A stretch of DNA of 64,000 nt from Hydrogenophaga pseudoflava NBRC 102511 (GCF_001592285.1 NZ_BCWQ01000013.1:62001-126000), one strand, 5' to 3'; positions 27,536-36,984 are shown, numbered from the stretch's first letter. Numbers and translations: made by a program. The notes: generated from the letters alone by a model not told the origin.

Positions 27536-27538
27536 ATC

Positions 27539-28480
27539 TCAGCCCGGGCTGGGCCATTTGAGGTCCAGCCCGCTTTCAAAGCTCCGTTGCTCGCCCGTCA
27601 CCGGGTCCGTGAAGGCGATGGCACGCGCCAGCAGGCGCAGCGGGTCGGCATAGTCTTCGGCCTCCCCAGGCCCGCGCCGCACGCGCGGGTAGAACTGGTC
27701 GCCCGCCAGCGGCAGGCCCAGCGCGGCCATGTGCACGCGCAGCTGGTGGCGCTTGCCAGTGACAGGCTCCAGGCGGTAGCGGCCCCAGGCGCCGCGACGC
27801 TCCAGCAGGGCGATGGCGGTTTCGCTGTTGGGTTCGCCGTCCACTTCGGTCATGCGGTAGAACGCTTCGGGGTCTTCGGCCATGCGGCTTCGGTGCACCC
27901 GGGGCAGCGCCAGCGCCGGGTTCAGCGGCGCCATCGCTTCGTAGACCTTGTCCACCGAGCGCTCGCGGAACAGCGCCTGGTAGGCACCGCGGTCCTGCGG
28001 GCGCAGGCTGAACACCACCAGTCCGGCGGTCTCGCGGTCGATGCGGTGGATGGGACTGAGCGTGTCGATGCCGGTGGCCTGCTTGAGCCGCACCAGCAGA
28101 CTCTGGCGCACGAAGCGGCCGGTGGGGGTGACCGGCAGGAAGTGCGGCTTGTCGACCACCAGCAGGTGCGCGTCCTGGAAACGCACCGTGGCCTCGAACG
28201 GGATCTCGGGCTCGTCGTCCAGCGCACGCCAGTAGTAGAGCCGGCCGCCGCCCCGGTAGGCATTGTCCGCGCGCACCGGCTGGCCGTGTTCGTCCAGCAC
28301 CTGGCCGTCGGACAGGCGCTGTTGCCAGGCGCCGCGGTCCACCGCCGGCAGGCGCTCGGCCAGAAAGTCGAGCAGGGTCGGCCAGCGACTGTCGCCCGCA
28401 GGCCGCAGCGGCAGCGCCACGCAACTGGGCGAAACGCCGTCGCGGGTCGGGATCAGGGGGTTTTTCGGCGGACGGGCCAT
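27539..28480 (-). CDS. RluA-family RNA pseudouridine synthase
   Basis: A 313-residue enzyme that isomerises uridine to pseudouridine in rRNA or tRNA. Seen: the catalytic motif HRIDRETAGLVVF with the Asp nucleophile near residue 150, preceded by VVDKPHFLPVTPTG and followed by GKRHQLRVHMAALGLPLAGD. The N-terminal part has an unusual S4-poor leader. It resembles the RluA-like TIGR01621/YqcB-type subfamily with unknown RNA target more than RluC/RluD. Its stop lies 3 bases from the alaS stop in convergent orientation. Confidence 0.9.
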   Translation of the reverse strand: MARPPKNPLIPTRDGVSPSCVALPLRPAGDSRWPTLLDFLAERLPAVDRGAWQQRLSDGQVLDEHGQPVRADNAYRGGGRLYYWRALDDEPEIPFEATVRFQDAHLLVVDKPHFLPVTPTGRFVRQSLLVRLKQATGIDTLSPIHRIDRETAGLVVFSLRPQDRGAYQALFRERSVDKVYEAMAPLNPALALPRVHRSRMAEDPEAFYRMTEVDGEPNSETAIALLERRGAWGRYRLEPVTGKRHQLRVHMAALGLPLAGDQFYPRVRRGPGEAEDYADPLRLLARAIAFTDPVTGEQRSFESGLDLKWPSPG

Positions 28481-28527
28481 GGTGGAAGCGGGTATTCTCT
28501 GCGCCTTCTCACCCAGACCCCGCCGCG

Positions 28528-28785
28528 ATGATTGCTGTGCTGCCCCTGTGTTCCGAACGTTCCGCCCGCCGCTGGCGCGTGCTGGGCGCGCTGCTGCTGT
28601 CGGTGCCCCTGCTGGGTGGCTGCGCGGTGATCGCGGTGGCCGATGTCGCGGCCTCGGCGGTGGTGGGCGTGGCCGGCCTCGCGGTCGATGCCGCCGTGGG
28701 CACTGCCCGCATCGGCGGCAAGATCATCGGCGCCGGGGCCGACGCGGTGCTCGACGACGACGAAGACGAAGCAACGGACGACTGA
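28528..28785 (+). CDS. Small lipoprotein with a Gly/Ala/Val-rich hydrophobic tail
   Basis: An 85-residue predicted outer-membrane or inner-membrane lipoprotein: hydrophobic signal then lipobox LLGGC with the lipidated Cys near residue 32. The mature part is ~50 residues, rich in Ala, Val and Gly (VVGVAGLAVDAAVG), with an acidic C-terminus (DDDEDEATDD). Such short lipoproteins recur in Burkholderiales and have no assigned role. It is divergent from the pseudouridine synthase (47-base spacer) and converges on trmB. Confidence 0.75.
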   Translation: MIAVLPLCSERSARRWRVLGALLLSVPLLGGCAVIAVADVAASAVVGVAGLAVDAAVGTARIGGKIIGAGADAVLDDDEDEATDD

Positions 28786-28799
28786 GCCTTGCGGCGGGC

Positions 28800-29543
28800 T
28801 CAGACCCGCCGGAACACCAGGTCCCAGACGCCGTGGCCGAGCTTGAGGCCGCGGTTCTCGAACTTGGTCAGCGGGCGGTAGTCGGGCTTGGGCGCGTAGC
28901 CGTCACCGGCGGCCGGCGCGGTGTTTTGCAGCAACGGTTCGGCGCTCAGCACCGCCAGCATCTGCTCGGCGTAGGGCTGCCAGTCGGTGGCCAGGTGCAG
29001 GTAACCCCCGGGCCTGAGGTGGCGCGCGAGCCGGTTCACAAACGGCCACTGGATCAGACGGCGCTTGTGGTGGCGGCTCTTGTGCCAGGGGTCGGGGAAG
29101 AAGATGTGCACGCCGTCCAGGCTCTGCTCGGGCAGCATGTGGTCCAGCACCTCGACCGCGTCGTGGCGGAAGATGCGGATGTTCTCGATGCCCTGTTCGC
29201 CACAAAGCTTGAGCAGGGCGCCCACGCCCGGCTCGTGCACCTCGCAGCACAGGAAGTTGTCGCCCGGCCGCACCTGGGCGATCTGCGCCGTGGCGCCGCC
29301 CATGCCGAAGCCGATTTCCATGATCAGCGGTGCCTGCCGGCCAAAGGCCGCGACCGGGTCCAGCAGGGTGGACGCGTCGTAGTTCAGCAGGAAACGCGGA
29401 CCGAACTGCTCGTAGGCACGCTGCTGGCCGGGGCCTACGCGGCCCGTGCGCAGCACGTAGCTCTTGACCACGCGCATGAAGGGCTTGGACGGGGTGCCCG
29501 GCTGGGCGGCATCTGGGGTGTGGGGCGTGGAATCGTCGGACAT
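28800..29543 (-). CDS. trmB: tRNA (guanine-N7-)-methyltransferase
   Basis: A 247-residue SAM-dependent methyltransferase that forms m7G at position 46 of tRNA. Seen: SAM motif [12 protein letters not shown], the DAVEVL segment, and the diagnostic [16 protein letters not shown] motif, with a C-terminal ATDW motif. MSDDST at 29543 is chosen because the rest starts the usual family N-terminus ([21 protein letters not shown]); further upstream reading has no similarity. Confidence 0.95.
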   Translation of the reverse strand: MSDDSTPHTPDAAQPGTPSKPFMRVVKSYVLRTGRVGPGQQRAYEQFGPRFLLNYDASTLLDPVAAFGRQAPLIMEIGFGMGGATAQIAQVRPGDNFLCCEVHEPGVGALLKLCGEQGIENIRIFRHDAVEVLDHMLPEQSLDGVHIFFPDPWHKSRHHKRRLIQWPFVNRLARHLRPGGYLHLATDWQPYAEQMLAVLSAEPLLQNTAPAAGDGYAPKPDYRPLTKFENRGLKLGHGVWDLVFRRV

Positions 29544-29718
29544 GTGAGGCTGCCGCAGGCCATGGATCGCCCGGGGTGCGTGATTGTAGGTGCGGTGCTG
29601 TACTGAAAAAGAATGTGCCTTGCCGGGCTGCGCGATGGGCGGTCCCATCGGGCGTATGAAAGTTGCTTCACAAGGTGTGAGCCATGGTTAGCATTCGCGG
29701 CATCTTCGTTGGGAATTC

Positions 29719-30876
29719 ATGACACACCACACCTCTTCCATCCGCCGCGGCCTGACCCGCCGAGCCTTTGCCGGTGGCATCGCCGGAGCCGCCGCCCTGG
29801 CGGTGCCCGCGCTGCGGGCGCAGTCGTCCAACCGCATCGTGCTGGGCCAGTCGGCCGCCTTCACCGGCGCGGCCGCCCAGTTGGGCATCCAGTTCCACGC
29901 AGGCGCCAAGCTGTTCTTTGACCAGTACAACGCCCAAGGCTCGGGCCGGGCCCGGGTCGAGATCGAGCAGATGGACGACGGTTACGAGCCGGACCGCTGC
30001 GCGGAGAACACCCAGAAGCTGCTGGACAAGGACGTGTTCGCGCTGTTCGGCTATATCGGCACGCCCACCAGCGTGGCGGCGCTGCCGCTGGCGACCAAGG
30101 CCGACATGCCGTTCATCGCCCCGTTCACCGGCGCCATGTCGCTGCGCCAGCCGTTCAACCGCATGGCCTTTCACCTGCGGGCCTCGTACAACGACGAGAC
30201 CGAGCTGATCGTCAAGAACCTGGTCAACCTCGGGCTGACCCGGGTCGCGGTGTTCCACCAGAACGATGCCTATGGCAAGGCCGGTCTGGACGGCACCGTG
30301 CTGGCGTTGGCCAGCCGCGGCCTCAAGCCGGTGGCGACCGGCACGGTCGAGCGCAACAGCGTGGACGTGGCGGCGGCGGTGGCCACCATCAACGCCGCCA
30401 ACCCGCAGGCCGTGGTGCAGATCAGCGCCTACAAATCCTGCGCCGCGTACATCCGCGCGGCACGCAAGGCCGGCTTCGGCGGCAGCTTCTACAACGTGTC
30501 TTTCGTGGGCACGCAGGCGCTGGCCGATGAGCTGGGCAAGGACGGGGCCGGCGTGGTGGTGTCGCAGGTGGTGCCCAACCCGTTCAGCACCGCCAAACCC
30601 ATCACCCGCGAGTTCAGGGACGCCATCGCCCAGGGCGGCAACAAGGTGCAGGCCAACTTCTCCAGCCTGGAAGGCTATCTCGCCGCCAGGCTGGTGGCCG
30701 AAGGCCTGCGGCGCGCGGGCGGCCGTTCGGGCCGCGACGGTCTGATCAGCGGGCTGGAGGCAATTGGCGACACCTCGTTCGAGGGCTATGCGATCTCCCT
30801 CGGCCCGAAAGACCACGTCGCGTCGTCGTTTGTCGAGCTCTCGATGCTGACCGGCGACGGCAAGGTCCGGACCTGA
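29719..30876 (+). CDS. Branched-chain amino acid-type ABC solute-binding protein
   Basis: A 385-residue periplasmic binding protein of the LivK/Peripla_BP_6 class. It opens with a twin-arginine-type signal (TRRAFAGGIAGAAALAVPALRA). Seen: LGQSAAFTGAAAQLGIQ, FALFGYIGTPTSVAALPL and VAVFHQNDAYGKAGLDG, the usual hinge and ligand-loop motifs. No transporter permease is adjacent, so it is an orphan in this window. Ligand class (amino acids, amides or aromatic acids) cannot be told from sequence. It is divergent from trmB and converges on gluQ. Confidence 0.88.
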   Translation: MTHHTSSIRRGLTRRAFAGGIAGAAALAVPALRAQSSNRIVLGQSAAFTGAAAQLGIQFHAGAKLFFDQYNAQGSGRARVEIEQMDDGYEPDRCAENTQKLLDKDVFALFGYIGTPTSVAALPLATKADMPFIAPFTGAMSLRQPFNRMAFHLRASYNDETELIVKNLVNLGLTRVAVFHQNDAYGKAGLDGTVLALASRGLKPVATGTVERNSVDVAAAVATINAANPQAVVQISAYKSCAAYIRAARKAGFGGSFYNVSFVGTQALADELGKDGAGVVVSQVVPNPFSTAKPITREFRDAIAQGGNKVQANFSSLEGYLAARLVAEGLRRAGGRSGRDGLISGLEAIGDTSFEGYAISLGPKDHVASSFVELSMLTGDGKVRT

Positions 30877-30883
30877 TCCCGCG

Positions 30884-31774
30884 TCAGCCGGTGATCGGTT
30901 CGCGCCAGGGCCAGGCGCGGGTCCAGCGGGCCAGCGCCTCGTGCAGTGGGCCGGCCGCACCCGGCAGGCCCAGCACCGCGGCCGCGGTCTGAAGCGCCGC
31001 CAGCGGATCGCGCAGGTCCAGGGCCTTGGCCCCGTTCTGCTTGCTCAGCTTTTCTCCGCTGGCGTCCCGCACCAGGGGTGTGTGCAGGTACGAGGGCGTG
31101 GGCAGGCCCAGGGCACGCTGCAGCAGGATCTGGCGCGGCGTGTTGTCGGCCAGATCCTCGCCGCGCACCACATGGGTGATGCCCTGTGCGGCGTCGTCGA
31201 CCACGACCGCCAGCTGGTAGGCCCAGAGGCCATCGGCGCGGCGCAGCACGAAGTCGCCCACCTCGGCGGCCACATCCTGCTGCTGAGCCCCGAGGCGCCG
31301 GTCCTGCCAGTGCATCTCACCGGGGTCGACCTGCAGCCGCCAGGCGCGAGCCGCCTTGCCCTGCAGGCCGCCGCGCTCGGGCCGGCAGGTGCCGGGGTAG
31401 ACGGCGGCGTGGTGGCGTTCGCGGTGTCGGCCGGCGGCGTGCAGGGCGGCTTCGATGTCCTTGCGCGAGCAGGCGCAGGGGTAGGCATCGCCTTGTGCGA
31501 TCAACCGGTCCAGCGCCGCCTGGTAGTGGGCGCCGCGCGTGGATTGCCAGCACACGGGCTCGTCGGACACCAGGCCGCAGGCGGCCAGCTGTTCAAGGAT
31601 GAGCCGGTCGGCCCCGGGCACGCAGCGAGGCGTGTCCACGTCTTCGATGCGCACCAGCCACGCCCCGCCGTGTGCCCGCGCATCCAGCCAGCTGGCCAGC
31701 GCCGCGACCAGGGAACCCGCGTGCAGCGGGCCGGTAGGAGAGGGGGCGAAACGTCCGCGGTAGCCGGATGCCAC
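30884..31774 (-). CDS. gluQ: Glutamyl-Q tRNA(Asp) synthetase
   Basis: A 296-residue paralogue of glutamyl-tRNA synthetase lacking the anticodon-binding domain. It adds glutamate to queuosine in tRNA-Asp. Seen: the HIGH-type motif [14 protein letters not shown], the zinc-binding pattern CACSRKD with a later YPGTC, and KLSKQNGAK as the KMSKS equivalent. It lies 7 bases downstream of the renalase-like gene on the same strand and is probably co-transcribed with it. Confidence 0.95.
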   Translation of the reverse strand: MASGYRGRFAPSPTGPLHAGSLVAALASWLDARAHGGAWLVRIEDVDTPRCVPGADRLILEQLAACGLVSDEPVCWQSTRGAHYQAALDRLIAQGDAYPCACSRKDIEAALHAAGRHRERHHAAVYPGTCRPERGGLQGKAARAWRLQVDPGEMHWQDRRLGAQQQDVAAEVGDFVLRRADGLWAYQLAVVVDDAAQGITHVVRGEDLADNTPRQILLQRALGLPTPSYLHTPLVRDASGEKLSKQNGAKALDLRDPLAALQTAAAVLGLPGAAGPLHEALARWTRAWPWREPITG

Positions 31775-31781
31775 GGTTGTG

Positions 31782-32900
31782 TCAGATCACCGCAAGCGCC
31801 AGTTCGAGCCCGGACACGAAGGCGTCCTCGACCCGGTGGCCCAGACACCAGTCGCCACACAGGCCGATGCCCAGCGCCGGATCGAACAGGTGCGACCGGC
31901 CCAGCGGGGTCTGGGTCTGCGCGTAGCGCCAGCGGTGCACGACGGCGTGGGGTGGCGTGGCGCGGATGCCCGTGATCTCGGCGAAGCCCTTGAGCAGCTT
32001 GGCCTTGACGCGCTCGGCATCGTCTTCCAGGTGTTTGGTGGACCAGGCCGGGCTGGCCTGCACGGTCCAGCGCTCGATGCGCTCGCGCCCGGGCTTGCTG
32101 TTCTCGCGGGCGAGCCAGCTGATGCGGTGGTGGGTGCTGCGCGCGGCGTTCCACTGCGGGCCCAGGTGTGCCAGGCCCGGCTGCATCGCGTTGGGATAGG
32201 CCACCATCAGCGTCCAGCAGGGCGCCACCTGCACCTCGGTGAGCGCCTGGCGCAGGTCGGGGGCCAGGCCGGAGGACTGCAGCAGGTCGTGCGCCTGCAT
32301 GTGCGGCACGGCCAGCAGCACGCGGTCGAAGCCGCCGATCACCATCTGGCCACCATCGGCGTCTTCGGCCCGCAGCTGCCACTGCTCGGGGTGCAGCGCG
32401 TCGCGCTCGATGTGGTGGACACGGGTGCCGGTGAAGGTGCGGGCCGGCAGGTGACCGTGCAGTTCGGGCTGGGCCAGGGGCTGGGCCCAGTGGTTCACCA
32501 GGCCGCTCATGCCCGGCACGGCGACGAAGTGGGGTTCGGTGGGCGGCGGGGCGCTGGCCAGCACATGGCCGAAGGCGTCGAGCACGCGCACCGTGCTCAC
32601 GCTCCAGGGGCGCACCTGGGCCTGGGCGGTCAGCAGCACGCGGGCAAAGCGGCTGTCCCGCACCGTGAAGTACTGGGCGCCGTGGTCGAAGCCGCCGAAC
32701 TCGGTGCTGCGGGTCGCCATGCGGCCGCCAAAGCCGCGGCTCTTTTCGAACACCGAGACGCGGTGGCCTGCCTGCAGCAGTGTTCGCGCGCACGCCACGC
32801 CGGCCATGCCTGCGCCGATCACTGCAAAGTGCAGCGGCTCGGTCACCTTGGGAGCCCGGGCAGAGGTCGTGCGTTTGCTGGGAGCCTTCTTGTTGTTCAT
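31782..32900 (-). CDS. Renalase-like FAD/NAD(P)-dependent amine oxidase
   Basis: A 372-residue flavoprotein. Seen: FAD motif [21 protein letters not shown] near residues 25-45, [14 protein letters not shown], the second conserved [11 protein letters not shown] segment and the C-terminal [21 protein letters not shown] (the FAD-closing motif of the amine-oxidase/renalase fold). The start at 32900 (MNNKKA) is chosen because upstream reading crosses the LysR gene. Natural substrates of bacterial renalase-like enzymes are off-isomers of NAD(P)H; the assignment is by family. It heads a two-gene unit with gluQ. Confidence 0.85.
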   Translation of the reverse strand: MNNKKAPSKRTTSARAPKVTEPLHFAVIGAGMAGVACARTLLQAGHRVSVFEKSRGFGGRMATRSTEFGGFDHGAQYFTVRDSRFARVLLTAQAQVRPWSVSTVRVLDAFGHVLASAPPPTEPHFVAVPGMSGLVNHWAQPLAQPELHGHLPARTFTGTRVHHIERDALHPEQWQLRAEDADGGQMVIGGFDRVLLAVPHMQAHDLLQSSGLAPDLRQALTEVQVAPCWTLMVAYPNAMQPGLAHLGPQWNAARSTHHRISWLARENSKPGRERIERWTVQASPAWSTKHLEDDAERVKAKLLKGFAEITGIRATPPHAVVHRWRYAQTQTPLGRSHLFDPALGIGLCGDWCLGHRVEDAFVSGLELALAVI

Positions 32901-32968
32901 GGTGTGGCGCAGTGGGTTGGGATGAGAGCACTGTAGCAGTGCAGATGCGGTTGCAGGCTTGCGGCGCC

Positions 32969-33913
32969 TCAACCCACGTGATGGTTTTCCAGCAGGGCGC
33001 TGCGGGTGGTCGGGTGCTGCAGGCGTTCCAGCCACCAGCGCATGGCCTGGCCGGCCTCGCCGCTGTGCGGCCGGCGCCAGGCATAGCCGACGCGGAAGAC
33101 GTGGTTGGGGCGCTGGACCGCCTTGACCACCAGGTGGCCAGCCGAGATGTAGGGCTGGGCCAGTGGCAAGGGCAGGAAGCCACAGCCCAGGCCGCGCAGC
33201 TGGGCTTCGAGCTTGTGCTGCATGGTCGGCACGGTGAGCACGTCTTGCCCGGGCAGGATGTTGAACGACTGCCCGTTGCCGCGCTGGGTGCTGTCGGCCA
33301 CCGCCACCGCCCGGTGCGGGCGGATTTCGTCGTCCCCGATGCTGTGCTCGATGTCCGCCAGCGGGTGGTGCGGCGCCACCGCGAACACGAAGCGCAGCTG
33401 GCCCATCGGCGCGGTCTGGATGTCCGGTAGCGAGGCGTCGGCCGACACCCCGAGCGCCAGGTCGGCCAGGCCACCCCGCAGCGCCTCCAGCGTGCCCGAG
33501 AGGGTTTCGGCCCGGATCTTCAGCCGGGTCGGGGCGCCCGTGGCGTAGAACGCCTCGCACAGTTCAAACAGCGTGCTGCGAGCCATGACCGCGTCGGTGG
33601 CGATGGTCAGCTGCGGCTCCCAGCCGGTGGCGACCCGCTTGACGCGCTGGGCCACCGCATCGAGTTCGTCCAGCAGGTACTGGCCCGAACGCAGCAGTTC
33701 GGCCCCGGCGGGGGTGAGCTGGGCGCGGCGCGCGCTGCGGTCGAACAGCAGCACGTCCAGCGCGTCCTCGACCTGCCGCACGCGGTAGGTCAGGGCGCTG
33801 GGCACCATGCCCAGCTCACGGGCCGCGGCGGCCATGCTGCCCAGTCGCGCGACCGCTTCGAGCAGGCCCAGGTTTTCCGGAGACAGGGCAGACCGGGGGG
33901 CGGTGGAGGCCAT
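32969..33913 (-). CDS. LysR-type transcriptional regulator, divergent from a pirin gene
   Basis: A 314-residue LTTR. The HTH is at residues about 17-75 (LLEAVARLGSMAAAARELGM then YRVRQVEDAL DVLLFDR), followed by a periplasmic-binding-protein-like effector domain. It is divergent from pirin and flavodoxin-type genes across a 147-base spacer holding a T-N11-A-type inverted repeat; such regulator-pirin pairs are common in Burkholderiales. It probably activates the divergent genes in response to an oxidised or toxic compound, which is inference. Confidence 0.9.
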   Translation of the reverse strand: MASTAPRSALSPENLGLLEAVARLGSMAAAARELGMVPSALTYRVRQVEDALDVLLFDRSARRAQLTPAGAELLRSGQYLLDELDAVAQRVKRVATGWEPQLTIATDAVMARSTLFELCEAFYATGAPTRLKIRAETLSGTLEALRGGLADLALGVSADASLPDIQTAPMGQLRFVFAVAPHHPLADIEHSIGDDEIRPHRAVAVADSTQRGNGQSFNILPGQDVLTVPTMQHKLEAQLRGLGCGFLPLPLAQPYISAGHLVVKAVQRPNHVFRVGYAWRRPHSGEAGQAMRWWLERLQHPTTRSALLENHHVG

Positions 33914-33950
33914 GGAATCACCATCGGGAAAGTGGTTGTGGAGACATTTT

Positions 33951-33969
33951 CATTCAACTGGATTGAATG
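33951..33969. promoter_or_regulatory. LysR-type operator candidate CATTCAA-N5-TTGAATG
   Basis: A perfect 7-bp inverted repeat with 5-base spacer, containing the T-N11-A motif of LysR-family boxes. It lies 38 bases from the LysR start and 92 bases before the pirin start. The surrounding bases are A/T-rich and probably hold the promoters. Confidence 0.65.
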
Positions 33970-34060
33970 GTGCCAACAATTTCCTGCGACCTCCCAGGTG
34001 GGCGCCGTGCCCACAATGACTCCCATGCCGGCACTCTGTCGGCGCCAGCAGGAGACCCAC

Positions 34061-34762
34061 ATGATGAAAATCCGCCGCTCCCAGGACCGTGGTTATGCCG
34101 ACCACGGCTGGCTCAAGAGCCACCACTCCTTTTCGTTCGCGGGCTACCACGACCCGGCCTGGATGGGCTGGGGCAACCTGCGCGTGATCAACGAAGACCG
34201 GATCGCCCCGGGCACCGGTTTCGGCACGCATGGTCACCGCGACATGGAAATCATCAGCTACGTGCTGCAGGGCAACCTGGCGCACAAGGACAGCATGGGC
34301 AATGTCAAGGGCATCCCGCCGGGGGAGGTGCAGCGCATGAGCGCCGGCACCGGCGTGATGCACAGCGAGTTCAATCATGCGCCGAACAGCGTGACGCACT
34401 TCCTGCAGATCTGGATCGAGCCGTCCCGGCGCGGCATCGAGCCCGGCTACGAGCAGAAGGCCTTCGACGCGGCGGAGAAGACCGGCCGGCTGCGCCTGGT
34501 GGCGTCGCCCGATGGTGCGCAGGGCTCGGTCACCATCCACGCCGACGCCTCGCTGCACGCCGGGCTGTTCGACGGTGAGCAGCGCGCCGAGCTGGCCATC
34601 GACCCGGCGCGCAAGGCCTATGTGCACCTCGTCCGTGGCGCGCTCGATGTCAACGGCCAGCGCCTGCAGGGTGGCGACGCCGCGCTGCTGGCCCAGGAGG
34701 AGCGCATCGTGCTCGAACACGGCGACAGCGCCGAGGTGCTGGTGTTCGATCTGTCCCAGTGA
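34061..34762 (+). CDS. Pirin family protein (YhaK-like bicupin)
   Basis: A 233-residue two-cupin protein. Seen: RRSQDRGYADHGWLKSHHSFSFAGYHDP at the start, with conserved metal-binding His residues, then THGHRDMEIISYVLQGNLAHKDSMGN and GTGVMHSEFNH. Related YhaK/pirin proteins can show quercetin 2,3-dioxygenase activity and respond to oxidative stress. The start ATG has GGAG 9 bases upstream. It is followed 66 bases later by a flavodoxin-type gene on the same strand, and both are divergent from LysR. Confidence 0.9.
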   Translation: MMKIRRSQDRGYADHGWLKSHHSFSFAGYHDPAWMGWGNLRVINEDRIAPGTGFGTHGHRDMEIISYVLQGNLAHKDSMGNVKGIPPGEVQRMSAGTGVMHSEFNHAPNSVTHFLQIWIEPSRRGIEPGYEQKAFDAAEKTGRLRLVASPDGAQGSVTIHADASLHAGLFDGEQRAELAIDPARKAYVHLVRGALDVNGQRLQGGDAALLAQEERIVLEHGDSAEVLVFDLSQ

Positions 34763-34828
34763 GCAGGGCCTGGCCCTCTGTCTCTTTTCACCATCCCGCG
34801 CTCCGGCGCATTCACTCAGGAGTCACAA

Positions 34829-35383
34829 ATGGCAAAAGTTGTCGTGGTCTATCACTCGGGTTACGGTCACACCCAGCGCATGGCGCAGTCGGTGGCCCAG
34901 GGCGCTGACGCGGAGCTGCTGGCGATCGACGCCGATGGCAACCTGCCCGAAGGTGGCTGGGAAACGCTGGATGCGGCCGACGCGATCATCTTCGGCTCGC
35001 CGACCTACATGGGCTCGGTGAGCTGGCAGTTCAAGAAGTTCGCCGACGCTTCCAGCAAGCCCTGGTTTGCCCAGAAATGGAAAGACAAGGTGGCCGCAGG
35101 CTTCACCAACAGCGCTGGCATGAACGGCGACAAGTTGCAGACGCTGAACACCCTGTTCACCCTGGCCATGCAGCACGGGATGATCTGGGTCAGCCAGGGC
35201 CTGATGCCCAGCAACACCAAGGGCGCGCAGCGCAACGACGTGAACTACCTGGTGAGCTACAGCGGCGCCATCGCCCAGTCGCCATCCGATGCCGGCGCCG
35301 CCGACATGCTGCCGGGCGATCTGGAGACGGCCCGCCTGTTCGGTGAGCGGGTGGCGTCTGTGGCTGCGAAATTCAAGGGCTGA
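34829..35383 (+). CDS. Flavodoxin family protein, NAD(P)H:quinone-reductase (WrbA)-like
   Basis: A 184-residue flavodoxin-fold protein that binds FMN. Seen: the FMN phosphate loop VYHSGYGHTQRMAQSV at residues 6-21 and the GSPTYMGSVSW segment contacting the isoalloxazine. It is shorter than WrbA but shares its motifs. Together with pirin it fits a quinone/oxidative-stress detoxification unit under LysR control. A strong hairpin follows the gene and overlaps the next start codon. Confidence 0.88.
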   Translation: MAKVVVVYHSGYGHTQRMAQSVAQGADAELLAIDADGNLPEGGWETLDAADAIIFGSPTYMGSVSWQFKKFADASSKPWFAQKWKDKVAAGFTNSAGMNGDKLQTLNTLFTLAMQHGMIWVSQGLMPSNTKGAQRNDVNYLVSYSGAIAQSPSDAGAADMLPGDLETARLFGERVASVAAKFKG

Positions 35384-35406
35384 CCACGGGTCGGCACCTG
35401 TGTCCG

Positions 35407-35436
35407 TGGCCGGGATGGGCCTTACCATCCCGGCCA
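35407..35436. other. 12-bp perfect hairpin overlapping the start of the DUF599 gene
   Basis: TGGCCGGGATGG (35407-35418) pairs perfectly with 35425-35436 around a GCCTTA loop. The last paired base is the A of the DUF599 ATG. It could terminate the flavodoxin transcript, although no T tract follows, or it could hide the DUF599 start from ribosomes. An in-frame ATG at 35415 sits in the left arm, so the true start is ambiguous. Confidence 0.6.
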
Positions 35437-36131
35437 TGAAAATCTTCTCGATCCTCCCCTGGGCAGACTGGCTGGCGCTGGTCTGCTTTTTTGCCTTGTG
35501 GGTGGGCTACGCCTGGTTCGCCAAGGTGCTCGGGCAGCGCCGGTCCTCGCTGCTGATCACCACCAACCGCTACCGGGGCTACTGGATGAAGCAGGCGGCG
35601 ATGCGCGACCCGCGCATGCTCGATGGTCTGATTACGCAGACCCTTTCCAACACGCCGGCGTTCTTTTCTTCCACGTCCATTCTGGTCATCGGTGGTCTGT
35701 TCGCCCTGCTGGGCACCACCGACAAGGCGACCGAGCTGATGAGCGAGATCCCGTTCGCCCAGGCGACGCCGCTGATCGTCTTCGAGTTCAAGATCCTCGT
35801 GCTCGTGAGCATCTTCGTCTACGCCTTCTTCCGCTTTTCCTGGTGCATGCGGCAGTACACGTTTGTGGCGCTGGTGATCGGATCCATGCCGCCGCCGTCC
35901 GATTTCCAGTCCGGCAAGTTCGATGCCCAGGAGTACGCCCACCGGGCGGCGGCCATGGTGGGCGCCGCCGCCGAAACCTTCAACGACGGCCTGCGCGCCT
36001 ACTACTTCTCGTTCGCGGCGCTGGCGTGGTTCATCTCGCCGCTGGCGATGGTGCTGGGCACCATGGCCGTGGTGGCCATTCTCTACAGCCGCGAGTTTCA
36101 CTCCGAAGTGCTCAAAGTCTTGCGGGACTGA
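35436..36131 (+). CDS. DUF599 integral membrane protein
   Basis: A 231-residue membrane protein with about four or five helices, matching the DUF599 family of unknown function. Seen: YRGYWMKQAAMRDPRMLDG after the first helix, LSNTPAFFSSTSILVIGGLFALL, and a long helix pair near the C-terminus. No ribosome site is visible before the ATG, which lies inside a strong hairpin. Its 3' end overlaps the PAP2-like gene by 20 bases tail to tail. Confidence 0.85.
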   Translation: MKIFSILPWADWLALVCFFALWVGYAWFAKVLGQRRSSLLITTNRYRGYWMKQAAMRDPRMLDGLITQTLSNTPAFFSSTSILVIGGLFALLGTTDKATELMSEIPFAQATPLIVFEFKILVLVSIFVYAFFRFSWCMRQYTFVALVIGSMPPPSDFQSGKFDAQEYAHRAAAMVGAAAETFNDGLRAYYFSFAALAWFISPLAMVLGTMAVVAILYSREFHSEVLKVLRD

Positions 36132-36816
36132 GGGGGCGCGGGGTCGTGTCCCGGATGTGGGCCAGGGACGCGGCCGAAAACAGCAACCCCAGCGCGGCGC
36201 CGCCCAGCACGTCCAGCGCTACGTGCTGCAGGGTGGCCATGGTCGACCAGGCGATGGCCACGCAATGCAGCGCGGACAGCCACAGCACCCAGACCGGCGT
36301 CCGGAGCTGGCGCAGGAGGCGGTGCAGCCAGCAGGCGCTGAAGACCGCCGAGGCCACGTGCAGCGACGGGCAGGCGTTGCCCGCGGCGTCCACGCCCTTG
36401 ATCAGGGCCAGGCCCGGGTAGAGCGCCCAGTCGACGTCGAACACCGGCGTCTGCGTGGGCCAAGCCCAGAAAATGGCCAGTCCGGTCAGGCACAGCGCGC
36501 CGACCCACACGCCGAACCAGATCAGGGCCCGGAGGTTGCCGATCAGGGCGGGTGCGAGCGACACATAGACCCAGAGCGACAGGTAGACCGGAAACGCTGA
36601 GGGGGTGAACTGCACCCAGTGGTCCAGCCAGATTTCGGGCATGACCGTGGGATCGGCCTGCGGGTTCTCCAGCAGCGCGAAATAGGCGCGGAAGAACAGG
36701 AACATGAAGGCGCTGGTGCCGATGGCCTTGAGCCAGGTCTGGAAACAGATGCGTTGCCATACCCGCGACCACCAGCCCTCGGCGGCCGGCGCCAGGGTCT
36801 CCATCGAGGGGATCAT
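36112..36816 (-). CDS. PAP2-type membrane phosphatase/transferase
   Basis: A 234-residue membrane protein with about six helices. The PAP2 active-site parts are recognisable: CPSLHVASAVFSACWLHR (PSxH motif with the catalytic His) and STMATLQHVALDVLGG (SxxxxxxHxxxD motif). The DxxxxxG...KxxxxxxRP first motif is degenerate, as in the inositol-phosphorylceramide-synthase-like branch (PAP2_3). The start at 36816 (MIPSME) is favoured; an ATG four codons later is an alternative. It could act on a lipid phosphate. It is divergent from the aryl-polyene operon, but whether it belongs to that pathway is unknown. Confidence 0.75.
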   Translation of the reverse strand: MIPSMETLAPAAEGWWSRVWQRICFQTWLKAIGTSAFMFLFFRAYFALLENPQADPTVMPEIWLDHWVQFTPSAFPVYLSLWVYVSLAPALIGNLRALIWFGVWVGALCLTGLAIFWAWPTQTPVFDVDWALYPGLALIKGVDAAGNACPSLHVASAVFSACWLHRLLRQLRTPVWVLWLSALHCVAIAWSTMATLQHVALDVLGGAALGLLFSAASLAHIRDTTPRPLSPARL

Positions 36817-36855
36817 GTCAGGGCGAGGGGACCGGGTCCCCGAAGGTGCGGGCTG

Positions 36856-36861
36856 TACAAT
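36856..36861 (+). promoter_or_regulatory. Candidate -10 element TACAAT upstream of the pigment operon
   Basis: TACAAT lies in the 168-base spacer before the first acyl carrier protein gene and is the best sigma70-like -10 hexamer seen there. No clear -35 TTGACA lies 17 bases upstream. If used, the leader would be about 120 bases. Confidence 0.3.
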
Positions 36862-36984
36862 CGAAAGCTTCCAAAAATGAGATGTTCGGCGGTCTGCGCC
36901 GGGCTTCGTGCTGGCCCTGCGGTCCATCTGGGTTCCGCGTCCGGCGCCGGTGTCAGGCCACTGGCCAGCCATGAAATGTATGTC

